Shown piece by piece: positions 26,283-34,932 of a DNA stretch of 64,000 nt. Under the pieces are notes generated by a model that saw only the letters and a program-made list of their open reading frames with translations, ran no database searches and had not been told where the DNA came from. The translations under genes were made by a program, and so were the position numbers. How positions within the stretch are numbered: position 1 is the first letter of the stretch; every line of letters starts with the position of its first letter. Source of the DNA: Rhodococcus sp. P-2. Lineage in GTDB: Bacteria > Actinomycetota > Actinomycetes > Mycobacteriales > Mycobacteriaceae. The stretch is from the NCBI RefSeq assembly GCF_016598535.1, contig NZ_CP066779.1:248001-312000 (forward strand). Direction: 5' to 3'.

Positions 26283-28571
26283 TCATGACGAACTCCCGAC
26301 CAGCACTTGGCCGTAGGCGAGACCGCCGTCGTTCGGTGGTAACTCCAGTCCTGTCAACGGCGTGAATCCCGCTTCTCCGAGCAGGGCACACACCCGGACG
26401 AGCAGGAGAGGGTTCTGGAAGACACCTCCGGTGAGTACTACCTCGTCCACTCCCGCCATTTCCCGACCACGAATTGCCCACTCGAGCACCAGGTGCGCTA
26501 CTGATTCGTGAAAACGGGCGCCGATCACGTCGGCGGGCACCTTCGCCCGGAGATCGCCGACGACAGTCCGAATGACCGACCGCGGATCGGCTGTCCACGA
26601 ATCGTCGTCCGACTGCATCCAGTCGAAGGTGTACCGCGAACCGGCGCTGTCGACTCCCCTCGAAATCCCCTCCAGCTCGATTGCGGCCTGCGCTTCGTAG
26701 TCGACACACTGTCGAACCCCGGCCAGCGATGAGACTGCGTCGAACAACCGCCCCATGCTGGAGGTGTCCACACACCCGAAACCGGTTTCCAACTGGTGAA
26801 GTAGAACCGACCGCTCTCGGGGCGGACAGGCCGCAACCGGCGCGAGGTCGACGTCCCAATCCAACCCGGCGTGCCACAGGTGAGCGAGCGCCATTCGGTA
26901 CGGTCGTTCCACTCCGGCATCACCACCGGGCAGCGGTACGTATTCCAGATGGGCAAGCCTGCGACAGCCCTTGTACGTCGCCAGCAGCAATTCCCCTCCC
27001 CACACTGCGCCGTCCGCCCCGTAGCCGGTGCCGTCGAACGCCATTCCGAGTACGGGTTCGCTCCCGTCCCGGCCGTTCTCCCCCATCACGGAAGCCACAT
27101 GTGCATGGTGATGCCCGACGACGCGCACCGGTCGGTCGCCGCTACGCCTTCGAGCCCACGAGGACGAGCGATACCGCGGATGTTCGTCACAGGCGATCTG
27201 CTGAGGCACTACTCCCGTGATCGATTCGAAGTGACGCTCCGAGGCAGCAAAACTGTCGATGACTGCGAGGTCGCCCATGTCTCCGATGTGCTGGCTCGGC
27301 CACACACAGGCACCCTCGGCGAGACAGAAGGTGTTCTTCAGGTCGGCCCCGACCGCCAAGGTGGGCGGTAAGTCGAACGGCGCGGCGACGGGCAGCGGTG
27401 CGTATCCGCGCGAGCGACGAAGCAACTGCCGTCCACTGTCCACTATTCGCATCACCGAGTCGTCACACGGCATCAAGATCGGACGGTTGTGGGTCAATAC
27501 CCCGTCGGCCAGACAATCCAGTCGTGCGAGATCGCTGTCGGAGAACAGAATAGGCTCTCCACCGATGTTCGCCGACGTCATCACCAACACCGCCGGGCCT
27601 GCAGCGTCCCCGGGCAAGCCGAGAAGCAGATGCTGAATCGGATTGTAGGCCAGCATGATTCCGATGTCCGGGATTCCTGGGGCAACCGAGGGCGAAAGCG
27701 CGAATCCAGACGCTTTGGCCACCAGCACTATCGGGCGTTCGCGTGAGGACATGGCACCGGCCTCGGCATCGCAGACAAGACCCTGCGCTCTGGCTTCGCG
27801 CATGTCGCGCACCATCACCGCCAACGGCTTGCTTGCTCGACGCTTGCGCTCACGCAACTGGTGAACCGCGTGATCGTCGCGGGCATCACAAGCCAGATGG
27901 AATCCACCAATTCCCTTGACAGCAAGAATCTTTCCGTCTCGTAGCAGCGATCGGGCGGCCAGGAGTGCAGCCTCGCCGGTCACCGCAGGCATATCCTCTT
28001 TCACGAACGAGAGCGTCGGGCCGCACTCCGGACAGGCAATCGGTTGCGCGTGAAATCGGCGGTCGGAGGGATCCGCGTACTCCACCGCACAGTGTGCGCA
28101 TAACGGGAATCGCTTCATCGTCGTGGCGGCCCGGTCGTAGGGCAGCGACTCGATGATCGTGAATCGTGGACCACAATTGGTGCAGGTGATGAAGGGATGA
28201 CGAAATCGCCGATCGCTCGGATCAGTCAGTTCGCGGAGGCAGTCGTCGCAGATTCCAACGTCAGCCGGCGCCACGGTTCGCCCGACCGACCCCGCATCCG
28301 TCTCGATTATGCAGAACCCCTGACGACCTACCGGCGGCAAGTCCTCACGCTCGATCGACTCCACTCGTGCCAGCGGTGGGGGGCTGTGTCGCATTCGAAC
28401 GACAAATGCATCGATTGCCTCTCCGTCGCCTTCGACCTCGATCACGACACCGAGAGCAGAATTTCCCACCGAACCCGACAGTCCCAGTTCGGTGGCAGTC
28501 GCATGAACGAACGGCCGGAATCCCACCCCCTGGACTACGCCACGAACGATGACACGGCAGGCGATCATCAT
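26283..28571 (-). CDS. hypF: Carbamoyltransferase HypF
   Basis: 762 residues, the usual full length. It makes carbamoyl-AMP from carbamoyl phosphate and passes the carbamoyl group to HypE. Domains in order: acylphosphatase (GVVQGVGFRPFVHATA, residues about 5-90); two zinc fingers with CxxC-x18-CxxC spacing (CDDCLRE...CTNCGP and CAHCAVE...CPECGP); a YrdC-like domain (KGIGGFHLACDA); and a Kae1-like domain with VGHHHAHVASVM and GMAFDGTGYG. The ATG overlaps the stop of the preceding hypC-type gene by 4 bases. Confidence 0.97.
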   Translation of the reverse strand: MMIACRVIVRGVVQGVGFRPFVHATATELGLSGSVGNSALGVVIEVEGDGEAIDAFVVRMRHSPPPLARVESIEREDLPPVGRQGFCIIETDAGSVGRTVAPADVGICDDCLRELTDPSDRRFRHPFITCTNCGPRFTIIESLPYDRAATTMKRFPLCAHCAVEYADPSDRRFHAQPIACPECGPTLSFVKEDMPAVTGEAALLAARSLLRDGKILAVKGIGGFHLACDARDDHAVHQLRERKRRASKPLAVMVRDMREARAQGLVCDAEAGAMSSRERPIVLVAKASGFALSPSVAPGIPDIGIMLAYNPIQHLLLGLPGDAAGPAVLVMTSANIGGEPILFSDSDLARLDCLADGVLTHNRPILMPCDDSVMRIVDSGRQLLRRSRGYAPLPVAAPFDLPPTLAVGADLKNTFCLAEGACVWPSQHIGDMGDLAVIDSFAASERHFESITGVVPQQIACDEHPRYRSSSWARRRSGDRPVRVVGHHHAHVASVMGENGRDGSEPVLGMAFDGTGYGADGAVWGGELLLATYKGCRRLAHLEYVPLPGGDAGVERPYRMALAHLWHAGLDWDVDLAPVAACPPRERSVLLHQLETGFGCVDTSSMGRLFDAVSSLAGVRQCVDYEAQAAIELEGISRGVDSAGSRYTFDWMQSDDDSWTADPRSVIRTVVGDLRAKVPADVIGARFHESVAHLVLEWAIRGREMAGVDEVVLTGGVFQNPLLLVRVCALLGEAGFTPLTGLELPPNDGGLAYGQVLVGSSS

Positions 28572-28852
28572 GTCCCGACCTCGCCAGTACGAGTATCGGA
28601 GTCGTCGATATCACTGGCTTGACCTCGGCCCATCAGTTCGAGGCCGGTCCGGGCACGGTGCGCTCCCTGTTCGTCGACCTTTTCCACTGCGAAGCCCATG
28701 TGGATCACCACCCAGTCCCCTGCGGTGACGGCGCCTTCGTCGAGCATCCCGATGTTGACTTTGCGCGGAGCACCTTCCACGTCGACGAGGGCGAGTTGAC
28801 CGCCGTACCCGTCCAGTAGTTCGCGGACTCGTCCCGGGATTCCCAGACACAT
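28568..28852 (-). CDS. Second HypC/HupF-type chaperone
   Basis: 94 residues beginning MCLGIPGRV, with the same barrel (VDVEGAPRKVNIGMLDEGAVTAGDWVVIHMGFAVEKVDE) and a short acidic tail. Only about the core matches the copy at 25967, so these are distinct paralogues rather than a recent duplication. It overlaps hypF by 4 bases and follows the protease by 3. One paralogue may serve Fe(CN)2CO assembly on HypD and the other delivery to HhyL or protection of the large subunit from oxygen, as HupF does in other bacteria. Confidence 0.93.
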   Translation of the reverse strand: MCLGIPGRVRELLDGYGGQLALVDVEGAPRKVNIGMLDEGAVTAGDWVVIHMGFAVEKVDEQGAHRARTGLELMGRGQASDIDDSDTRTGEVGT

Positions 28853-28855
28853 GAC

Positions 28856-29350
28856 TCACACCTCCGGTCCCAATGTGGTGACATCGCAATCCACGTCGAT
28901 CGACCTCACGAGTGCCATCACCGCGGATGCGGCTTGCCCGACCGAACCGCTCATCTCCGCACTCAATCCGATCCCGTCACCAATCGATTTCGCGTGCGCC
29001 CCCACCACGAACGTCCGCGGAAGTGTTCCGCCGAGGGCCTGCAAGCTGGCGAACACCGAACTCGGATGCATCGAGTGGGCGTCGAAACCACCATGCGGGC
29101 CTTCACTTTCGGGGTCCACCTCGATGATCGAGAGCTTCCCCGGGACCCCGGTGGCCGGTAGGGCGTCGATCAACACCAGTGCGTCCCACGGCTCCAACAA
29201 GTCGTACGCCAGATGCACGCCGCGAATCCCGTAGTCGACCAGGCGGGTTCCCGACGGGAGATCCTCGTGCTGCAGCGCCCGAACGACTTCGGGACCGAAT
29301 CCGTCGTCTTCGAGAAATATGTTTCCGACGCCTGCAATCAGCACGCGCAC
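28856..29350 (-). CDS. Hydrogenase maturation protease (peptidase M52)
   Basis: 164 residues, normal for HyaD/HybD/HupD proteases. It removes the C-terminal peptide of the large subunit after nickel insertion. The N-terminal VLIAGVGNIFLEDDGFGPEV motif contains the first nickel-sensing acidic residue (Glu14 or Asp15), VLIDALPATGVPG holds Asp62, and FDAHSMHPSS holds the third ligand His92/His95. The probable target is HhyL, after His575. The gene lies between the 39-residue membrane peptide and the second hypC. Confidence 0.95.
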   Translation of the reverse strand: MRVLIAGVGNIFLEDDGFGPEVVRALQHEDLPSGTRLVDYGIRGVHLAYDLLEPWDALVLIDALPATGVPGKLSIIEVDPESEGPHGGFDAHSMHPSSVFASLQALGGTLPRTFVVGAHAKSIGDGIGLSAEMSGSVGQAASAVMALVRSIDVDCDVTTLGPEV

Positions 29351-29356
29351 AGCGCT

Positions 29357-29476
29357 TTACATCTTTCGCATTCTCAGATACCGCTGGATGTCCGGCATCG
29401 ACACCACCAGGACGATCGCGGCTGCGATCGCGGTGGCGCCGAGAAGTGCCGTCGACAGCAATCCCATGCTCCTCAT
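29357..29476 (-). CDS. 39-residue single-helix membrane peptide of the hydrogenase cluster (DUF6893-like)
   Basis: A short ORF preceded by a strong ribosome site (gagaggaga). It encodes MRSMGLLSTALLG, then a hydrophobic stretch (about residues 6-26, rich in Ala, Ile, Val, Leu) and a basic tail, SMPDIQRYLRMRKM. The ending MPDIxRYLxxRKM resembles small proteins I recall as DUF6893 beside actinobacterial hydrogenases. It is probably N-out or a membrane anchor with a basic cytoplasmic end, suited to tether a soluble partner. It lies 6 bases upstream of the protease gene and about 50 bases after the 454-residue gene. Confidence 0.8.
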   Translation of the reverse strand: MRSMGLLSTALLGATAIAAAIVLVVSMPDIQRYLRMRKM

Positions 29477-29525
29477 GGCGAGTTCTCCTCTCGATAGCTG
29501 TGAAGTCCGATAGCTGTGAAGTACG

Positions 29526-30890
29526 TCAACTCCCGCTGTCTCGCGGCATCGGTTCTATCTCCTCCGGCGCGAAGTACAGATAGCGGCCGTACCAGTTGTG
29601 CAGATCGGCGGCCGGATCGTCCAAGAGTGTCACCCCAACATGAATGTCGCCGTCCACGTCTTCATGAATGGTGGCGACGTGGGCGATCCGGCCGTCGAAG
29701 AACAGGTCCTGAGCATCAGCGCGACGCGAGGGGTGAAGCCGAACTGTACTTCCACCACAAACGCGGACGCCGTTGATCAAAACTGCGTCGGTGCGCGGTT
29801 GAACACTGGTGTCGGCTTCCGGGGTCCACCAGTCCACGCCGTCAGGGACCTCGGGTACGAGATCAGAACCGGCATGCGGATCTCGCAGCACACCGTGCAA
29901 GCCGGCCAGATCGTCGTCCGTCAAGCGCTCACACCGGTCGATGATGTCGGCAGCTTTGGAATCGGTAGCCCGCGCCACCGCTTTTTCCTCGTCGGTCATG
30001 GCAAGGATTCTCAGGGTGAGTATTTCGTCGATCTCGGTCGAGTCGAACAGAGATCCTTCGCTCTGCGGCGCAATCTCGGGGAAGTCGTACAGGATGATCG
30101 GTGACACCAGAACGGTGGCCGAAGTGCCAGGGTGAGTGGAGTCCGCTATGCCCGCAAGCACGGGATAACAGCGATTTTGCCGCAGCGGCTCCGAATGATC
30201 GGGTTCTTCGAACAACGACAGGAATCTCGAGCCTGTGGAGTTCAGAATGACGTGAGTGCCGAGCATCGACTGCGCCGTGGCGGTGCCCTTGTCCCTCGCG
30301 TCGATGCTCGTGGTGTTCATGACCTTCACGGACATCACCGTGCGTCCACCTCCGGGTGAGGCGCTCACTGCCACGCGACCATTCACCGGAAGCCGTGTCC
30401 GGACGATCCGTCCGACCACTCTGCCCCGAGAGTCCGAGAGAGTCTCGCCGTCGACAACTCCCGCCGCACAGAAGGTTTCTTCGACGCCGGCTTCGAGTTC
30501 GTCCAGACCCCACGGGCCCAATGCCGACTCGGATTCGGTCGCTTCGTCCCACGAGATCGACTCGCACCCGTCGACTACCAACCGATCGACCGGAATCCAC
30601 GCGCCGCCGGCGCCGAGTCGTTCAACCGTCCGCGACTGGTGGTGCAGAAACCTCACAGTCGCAGTCACTTCGACGCCGCTCCGCTCGAATTCGCCGAGCA
30701 GACATTGCGCGGACATCGACGGTTCCTCCCCGACTCCGACCTCGGCGGCGCCGGGCGGTCCGAGAACGCCGAACTGCCAACGGGATTGATTCTTCGCCGA
30801 ACCGGCCCGGTAAGGATAGAGAAGGTAGCCCTCGTAGAGGACAGCGTCGGCCACGGCCCGAACGTCGTGATCGATCTCCGCTCGAGTCAT
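29526..30890 (-). CDS. 454-residue conserved protein of the hydrogenase cluster, function unknown
   Basis: The N-terminus has VADAVLYEGYLLYPYRAGSAKNQSRWQFGVLGP, followed by a beta-rich region (VTATVRFLHHQSRTVERL; RLPVNGRVAVSAS). A helical stretch (DEILTLRILAMTDEEKAVARATDSKAADIIDRCE) leads to a C-terminal small beta-barrel-like domain of about 75 residues (VLINGVRVCGGSTVRLHPS ... HNWYGRYLYFAPEEIEPM). No membrane helix, signal or known catalytic motif is visible. It overlaps DUF6084 by 4 bases. I recognise it only as a companion of group 1h hydrogenases; scaffold, chaperone or complex subunit roles are all open. Confidence 0.8.
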   Translation of the reverse strand: MTRAEIDHDVRAVADAVLYEGYLLYPYRAGSAKNQSRWQFGVLGPPGAAEVGVGEEPSMSAQCLLGEFERSGVEVTATVRFLHHQSRTVERLGAGGAWIPVDRLVVDGCESISWDEATESESALGPWGLDELEAGVEETFCAAGVVDGETLSDSRGRVVGRIVRTRLPVNGRVAVSASPGGGRTVMSVKVMNTTSIDARDKGTATAQSMLGTHVILNSTGSRFLSLFEEPDHSEPLRQNRCYPVLAGIADSTHPGTSATVLVSPIILYDFPEIAPQSEGSLFDSTEIDEILTLRILAMTDEEKAVARATDSKAADIIDRCERLTDDDLAGLHGVLRDPHAGSDLVPEVPDGVDWWTPEADTSVQPRTDAVLINGVRVCGGSTVRLHPSRRADAQDLFFDGRIAHVATIHEDVDGDIHVGVTLLDDPAADLHNWYGRYLYFAPEEIEPMPRDSGS

Positions 30891-31525
30891 CGCTGCACCT
30901 GGCTCGCCGTCAGCAACTGCCGCACGGCTGAATCGAGGTCCGTGAGGCCGTGGGCAGCCTTGAATCGCACGAGATCGGCAATCGTCTCATGGTCGAGGCG
31001 TACCCAGCCGGAGGCCGGATAATGCGTGGCCATCAGCAGTTTCCACACGTCGACCGGCAATTCGTAGGCAGCAGATCTGTCCCACGGGATCTGCTGCACC
31101 GAGAAACCACGCGGTCCGTCAGTGAATACCGTGCCGCTCAGCAAAAGCACGATCGGAATGATTCCGTCACGGAGGCCATGCATGTACTTCGACGCCGTCA
31201 CCGAGAAGTCGTACGTACACGCCATGGGTAAGGCCGCGACCGTTGCTCCCGTGAATCCTTGAACGACCGTGGAACACTCCATCCACAAGAAGGTGCGCAG
31301 CGTGCTCGACCAACGCTCCCGCGGACCGAAGAGATCGTGCAGGGCTTCGCCTTCCGCATCGGAGTACGGCCGGCGGTGCGGTTCGATTCGAACTTGTGCG
31401 CGCAGGGCCACCGCACGAACGGTCACGCCGGTCGTCTCCGACATCCTCAATCTCACCGTCAGATTCGGCGTGACCGCGTACGGTTCCACCTCCACGTTGT
31501 CGACCGAGAAGTCGAGAGAAGTCAT
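30887..31525 (-). CDS. DUF6084-type hydrogenase-cluster protein
   Basis: 212 residues from the ATG at 31525, which overlaps the DUF5947 stop by 4 bases (ATGA). The first half is beta-rich (LDFSVDNVEVEPYAVTPNLTVRLRM, ALRAQVRIEPHRR); the middle has FLWMECSTVVQGFTGATVAALPMACTYDF with Cys and Met residues; the end is helical (ETIADLVRFKAAHGL). A long open frame continues upstream but is the shadow of DUF5947. Soluble by appearance. It recurs with DUF5947 in actinobacterial high-affinity hydrogenase operons as far as I recall; the role is unknown. Confidence 0.8.
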   Translation of the reverse strand: MTSLDFSVDNVEVEPYAVTPNLTVRLRMSETTGVTVRAVALRAQVRIEPHRRPYSDAEGEALHDLFGPRERWSSTLRTFLWMECSTVVQGFTGATVAALPMACTYDFSVTASKYMHGLRDGIIPIVLLLSGTVFTDGPRGFSVQQIPWDRSAAYELPVDVWKLLMATHYPASGWVRLDHETIADLVRFKAAHGLTDLDSAVRQLLTASQVQR

Positions 31526-32142
31526 GCCGACCTGCTTCGTGCCTCGACGCGAGCAAAGAATTCGTCCACTGCGCGTGCGGCATCCTGGCCACCGTCGAAT
31601 CCGCGCCACACGGTGCGCAGCCGTCCCACCAGTTCGTAACAGGCGTCGACGGGAACCACGAAGCATCGCGGCGATTGTCCTGACGTGGGCACGGAGACGA
31701 TCAACGCCTCGACGTCGGCCCGCATCTGCGAGAGCCCCGGATTCTCGTCGAGCACTGTCTCGAAGGAGTCGATCGGCAGCTCGGATTCGGTAGCTCCGGC
31801 AGGTCCCGGATAGAAGACTATGTACTTGTCGAGGAGCGAGTTTCGAAAGAAGAATGCGAGGCCGACGGGGATTTCCAAAGACTCCCAACGGCCCGGCGCC
31901 AGCTCGAAGTCCGGAAATTCGAGATACCGATCGGGAACCGCTTTGTATCGAAGGTCCGCGTCGACCGGCGAAAAGAGCAGATAGCAGGGACGGCACACGC
32001 ACATCAGGCTCCGAACCTGTACGTCCACGACGTGTTGGTGTTCGTCCCCTATGCCCGCCGCGCACATCTCACACAGCGGCCCGGTCGGCATGACGCGCGC
32101 CGAGGCGATTCGTGTGAGTACTTCTCCCACAGTAGTTTTCAT
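31522..32142 (-). CDS. DUF5947-type protein with a Cys/His metal-site-like motif
   Basis: 206 residues. Near the N-terminus, PLCEMCAAG (Cys24, Cys27) and, after HQH (His35, His37), LMCVCRPCYLLF (Cys48, Cys50, Cys53) form a paired cysteine site reminiscent of zinc ribbons or rubredoxin-like iron sites. The rest is a beta/alpha domain with IPVGLAFFFRNSLLDKYIVFYPGPAG and CFVVPVDACYELVG. It has no signal peptide. It lies 36 bases after hhyE. An electron-transfer, metal-trafficking or oxygen-protection part in hydrogenase maturation is an inference from the motif and context. Confidence 0.82.
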   Translation of the reverse strand: MKTTVGEVLTRIASARVMPTGPLCEMCAAGIGDEHQHVVDVQVRSLMCVCRPCYLLFSPVDADLRYKAVPDRYLEFPDFELAPGRWESLEIPVGLAFFFRNSLLDKYIVFYPGPAGATESELPIDSFETVLDENPGLSQMRADVEALIVSVPTSGQSPRCFVVPVDACYELVGRLRTVWRGFDGGQDAARAVDEFFARVEARSRSA

Positions 32143-32178
32143 GACAGGGTGACTTTCATGACCGGTCTTCGTTCACGG

Positions 32179-33081
32179 CTAGGTCACCGGCAACACGGAA
32201 TCGTCGGCGAGCGCGACCGAGAGAACTCCGTCGCGGATCAACACCGGCAGCGGCGCCAGGTGCTCCGAACCACCACCAACCCTCGCTCCCGCTCCGTACA
32301 CGCTGAAGTGGGCAGAGCACGTCGGACAGGTAAGAACGGCGGCGTCTCGGGCAGGAACGCCCATCATGCGTTCGAGCACAGACCCCGCCATCGAGTGGTC
32401 GCAGACGGGACAACGGTCGCGATACGCGTACAGATCGTCACCGGAGCGGCAGACCAACAGTTCGGTACCCGATACCCGGAAGCCCGCGACCTCACCCGCG
32501 TCGACTTCGGCGAATTCGGGGACCTCCACCCAGTGCGCACCTCCCCCGTCGGCGTGTACGTGCGAGAACAGGGACTCGACCGAGATCACACCCGACTTCA
32601 GCTCGTGCGGGTCCGGTGTTTCGACGTCGATTCCGGTGGTCTCGGGTGCCGCAGCCTGCACCGCGTCCTGGACCGCGGTTTCGAGAGTCACCGACGACGA
32701 AGGACAACTGTTGCAGCTTCCGAGCAGACGTAGCCGCACGACTCCGTTCGCCACCTCGATCAGTTCGACGTCGCCGCCGTGCGAGCCGAGGTACGGACGC
32801 ACGCTGTCGAGCGCAGCGCGTACGCGGGTCTCGACGTCGTGCGGGTGAAGTCCGTGCACGAGTAGCAGGCTCGACACCAGATCGTCGCGAACCATCGCAT
32901 CCATCGTGGCCGGATCCGCCAGCGCGACGGTGCGTTCGAGCGCTGCGCCGTACAACTGCACGACCTCACGCACCAGTTGCTCGGCGCGATCGCGAGCCAC
33001 CGGTCCCGCACCAGCACTGGCCTGCAACAACGTCTCGATGCGCTCACCTGCTCCGCGCCAGTAGTCGGCCGTTTGCTCCAT
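32179..33081 (-). CDS. hhyE: HhyE-like NifU/Rieske fusion iron-sulfur protein
   Basis: 300 residues in two modules. The NifU C-terminal-type domain (about 85-150) has GSCNSCPSS with Cys123 and Cys126. The Rieske domain (about 185-295) has CPVCDH (Cys227, His229) and CPTCSAH (Cys255, His258), the C-x-H...C-x2-H ligands of a 2Fe-2S cluster; two extra Cys (224, 252) could form a disulfide. In mycobacteria, HhyE/HucE proteins are proposed to pass electrons from the hydrogenase to the respiratory chain. The gene follows hhyL by 3 bases. The N-terminal 80 residues are helical and could dock on HhyL. Confidence 0.88.
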   Translation of the reverse strand: MEQTADYWRGAGERIETLLQASAGAGPVARDRAEQLVREVVQLYGAALERTVALADPATMDAMVRDDLVSSLLLVHGLHPHDVETRVRAALDSVRPYLGSHGGDVELIEVANGVVRLRLLGSCNSCPSSSVTLETAVQDAVQAAAPETTGIDVETPDPHELKSGVISVESLFSHVHADGGGAHWVEVPEFAEVDAGEVAGFRVSGTELLVCRSGDDLYAYRDRCPVCDHSMAGSVLERMMGVPARDAAVLTCPTCSAHFSVYGAGARVGGGSEHLAPLPVLIRDGVLSVALADDSVLPVT

Positions 33082-33084
33082 CGA

Positions 33085-34878
33085 TCACTCCCCGGTCACG
33101 GACTGCGTCGGCGAGTGCAGCTTCTCCAGGGTCTTGCCCCCGCCGAGATACATGTGAACCCCGCACGGCAGGCAGGGATCGAAACTACGCACCGTCCGCA
33201 TGATGTCGATGCCCTTGAAGTGGTCTCGATCGTTCTCCTCGAAGATCGGCTGACCCTGCACAGCGTCCTCGTACGGACCGGGAGTTCCGTAACTGTCGCG
33301 CGGGCTCGCGTTCCACGGAGTCGGCGGGTACGGGTGATAGTTCGCGATCTTCCCGTCACGTATCACCATGTGATGAGAGAGAACTCCGCGGACGGCTTCG
33401 GTGAATCCGCAACCGATACCCTCGTCCGGGACCTCGAACGACTCCCACGTCTTGGTCCGGCCGGCCCGGATCTCGACAAGCGCCTTCTCGGCGAAATGAA
33501 GGGCAGCCGCGGCTGCGTACGCCTGGAAATAGGTTCGCGCACGGTTCCTTTCGAGAGTATTGCTGCCGTGTTCCGGTATCTTCCACTCGAGCGAGACCGG
33601 ACCTTTCAACGCTGTTTTCGGAAGATTGATCTTCACGCTGTGTCCAGTCGACTCGAGGTACCCGATGTCGACCAGGCCGGCAAGAGCGGTGCTCCACAGA
33701 CGAGCCAACGCTCCCCCGCCGGTGTCCAGAGCGAGGTTGTCTTTTCCGTCGAACCATCGCGGTGACATCACCCAGCTGTACTTGTCCTCGAGGTTCCGCT
33801 TCTGCGGATGTGGGTTGGTGTGTTGATTCCACGGGTGCCGGCGATCGACCGGATTACCCAGCGGATCGGTTTCGACGAACATCTCCTGATCACTCCAGTC
33901 CTCGTAATACGAGGAGCCCAGCATGATTCGGATACCGAGATTGATGTCCACCAGGTCTGTGGTGACCAACTTCCCGTCGACGACGACGCCCGGAGTGACA
34001 AACATCTTCCGGCCCCAGTCGGTCATGTCCTTGTACGAGAAATTGCAGTACTCGGGGTCTTGGAACGATCCCCAACAACCCAGCAGGGTCCGTCGCAGAC
34101 CGACCTTTTCGTAACCAGGCAGCGCCTCGTAGAAGAAGTCGAACAGGTCGTCGTGCATCGGCACGACCTTCTTCATGAATTCGACGTACCGCATCAGCCG
34201 CGACAGGTAGTCCGTCATCAGTTCGATCGTCGCGACCGTGCCCACGCCACCGGGATAGAGCGTCGACGGGTGGACGTGCCTGCCCTCCATCAGGCAGAAC
34301 ATTTCACGGGTCGAACGCGAGACTTGCAACGCCTCCCGATAGAACTCGCCCGTGAACGGATTGAGAGTCCGCATGATGTCGGCGATCGTGCGATAACCAT
34401 GCTGGTCCTCGTGCGGACAGCGCGTGTTCTCTGCCTGCGCCAGCACCCCTGGATTCGTCTCGGAGACCATCTTCTCGCAGTAGTCGACCGCGACCAGATT
34501 CTCTTGAAAAATGTTGTGGTCGAACATGTACTCGGCCGCTTCGCCGAGATTGACGATCCACTCTCCCAGATGCGGCGGCTTGACACCGTACGCCATGTTC
34601 TGTGCGTAGCACGAGCATGTGGCGTGGTTGTCACCGCAGATGCCGCAGATACGACTGGTGATGAAATGCGCGTCGCGCGGGTCCTTCCCCTTCATGAACA
34701 GGGAATACCCACGAAAGATCGACGACGTGCTGTGGCACTCCACCACTTCGCGATTGGCGAAGTCGATCTTGGTGTAGATACCCAGACTGCCGACGATTCG
34801 GGTGATGGGGTCCCACGCCATCTCGACAAGACCGTCGCGGTCCGCAGTCGAGGTGGGTTCGGGAACGATGGCCGTCAT
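33085..34878 (-). CDS. hhyL: [NiFe] hydrogenase large subunit, group 1h (high-affinity)
   Basis: 597 residues. It carries the Ni-Fe(CN)2CO active site that splits H2. Ligand motifs are L1 RICGICGDNHATC (Cys78, Cys81) and L2 DPCLPCGVH (Cys569, Cys572). The 22 residues after His575 are the C-terminal peptide expected to be removed by the M52 protease. Length, the long internal insertions (for example WNQHTNPHPQKRN) and lack of any export signal match the former group 5 enzymes of actinobacteria that oxidise atmospheric H2. It is 54 bases downstream of hhyS. Confidence 0.96.
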   Translation of the reverse strand: MTAIVPEPTSTADRDGLVEMAWDPITRIVGSLGIYTKIDFANREVVECHSTSSIFRGYSLFMKGKDPRDAHFITSRICGICGDNHATCSCYAQNMAYGVKPPHLGEWIVNLGEAAEYMFDHNIFQENLVAVDYCEKMVSETNPGVLAQAENTRCPHEDQHGYRTIADIMRTLNPFTGEFYREALQVSRSTREMFCLMEGRHVHPSTLYPGGVGTVATIELMTDYLSRLMRYVEFMKKVVPMHDDLFDFFYEALPGYEKVGLRRTLLGCWGSFQDPEYCNFSYKDMTDWGRKMFVTPGVVVDGKLVTTDLVDINLGIRIMLGSSYYEDWSDQEMFVETDPLGNPVDRRHPWNQHTNPHPQKRNLEDKYSWVMSPRWFDGKDNLALDTGGGALARLWSTALAGLVDIGYLESTGHSVKINLPKTALKGPVSLEWKIPEHGSNTLERNRARTYFQAYAAAAALHFAEKALVEIRAGRTKTWESFEVPDEGIGCGFTEAVRGVLSHHMVIRDGKIANYHPYPPTPWNASPRDSYGTPGPYEDAVQGQPIFEENDRDHFKGIDIMRTVRSFDPCLPCGVHMYLGGGKTLEKLHSPTQSVTGE

Positions 34879-34932
34879 TGCAGTGCCTCCCAGAGACGTT
34901 GCTCACGAACTGATTTGAATGTATCCGGTCGG

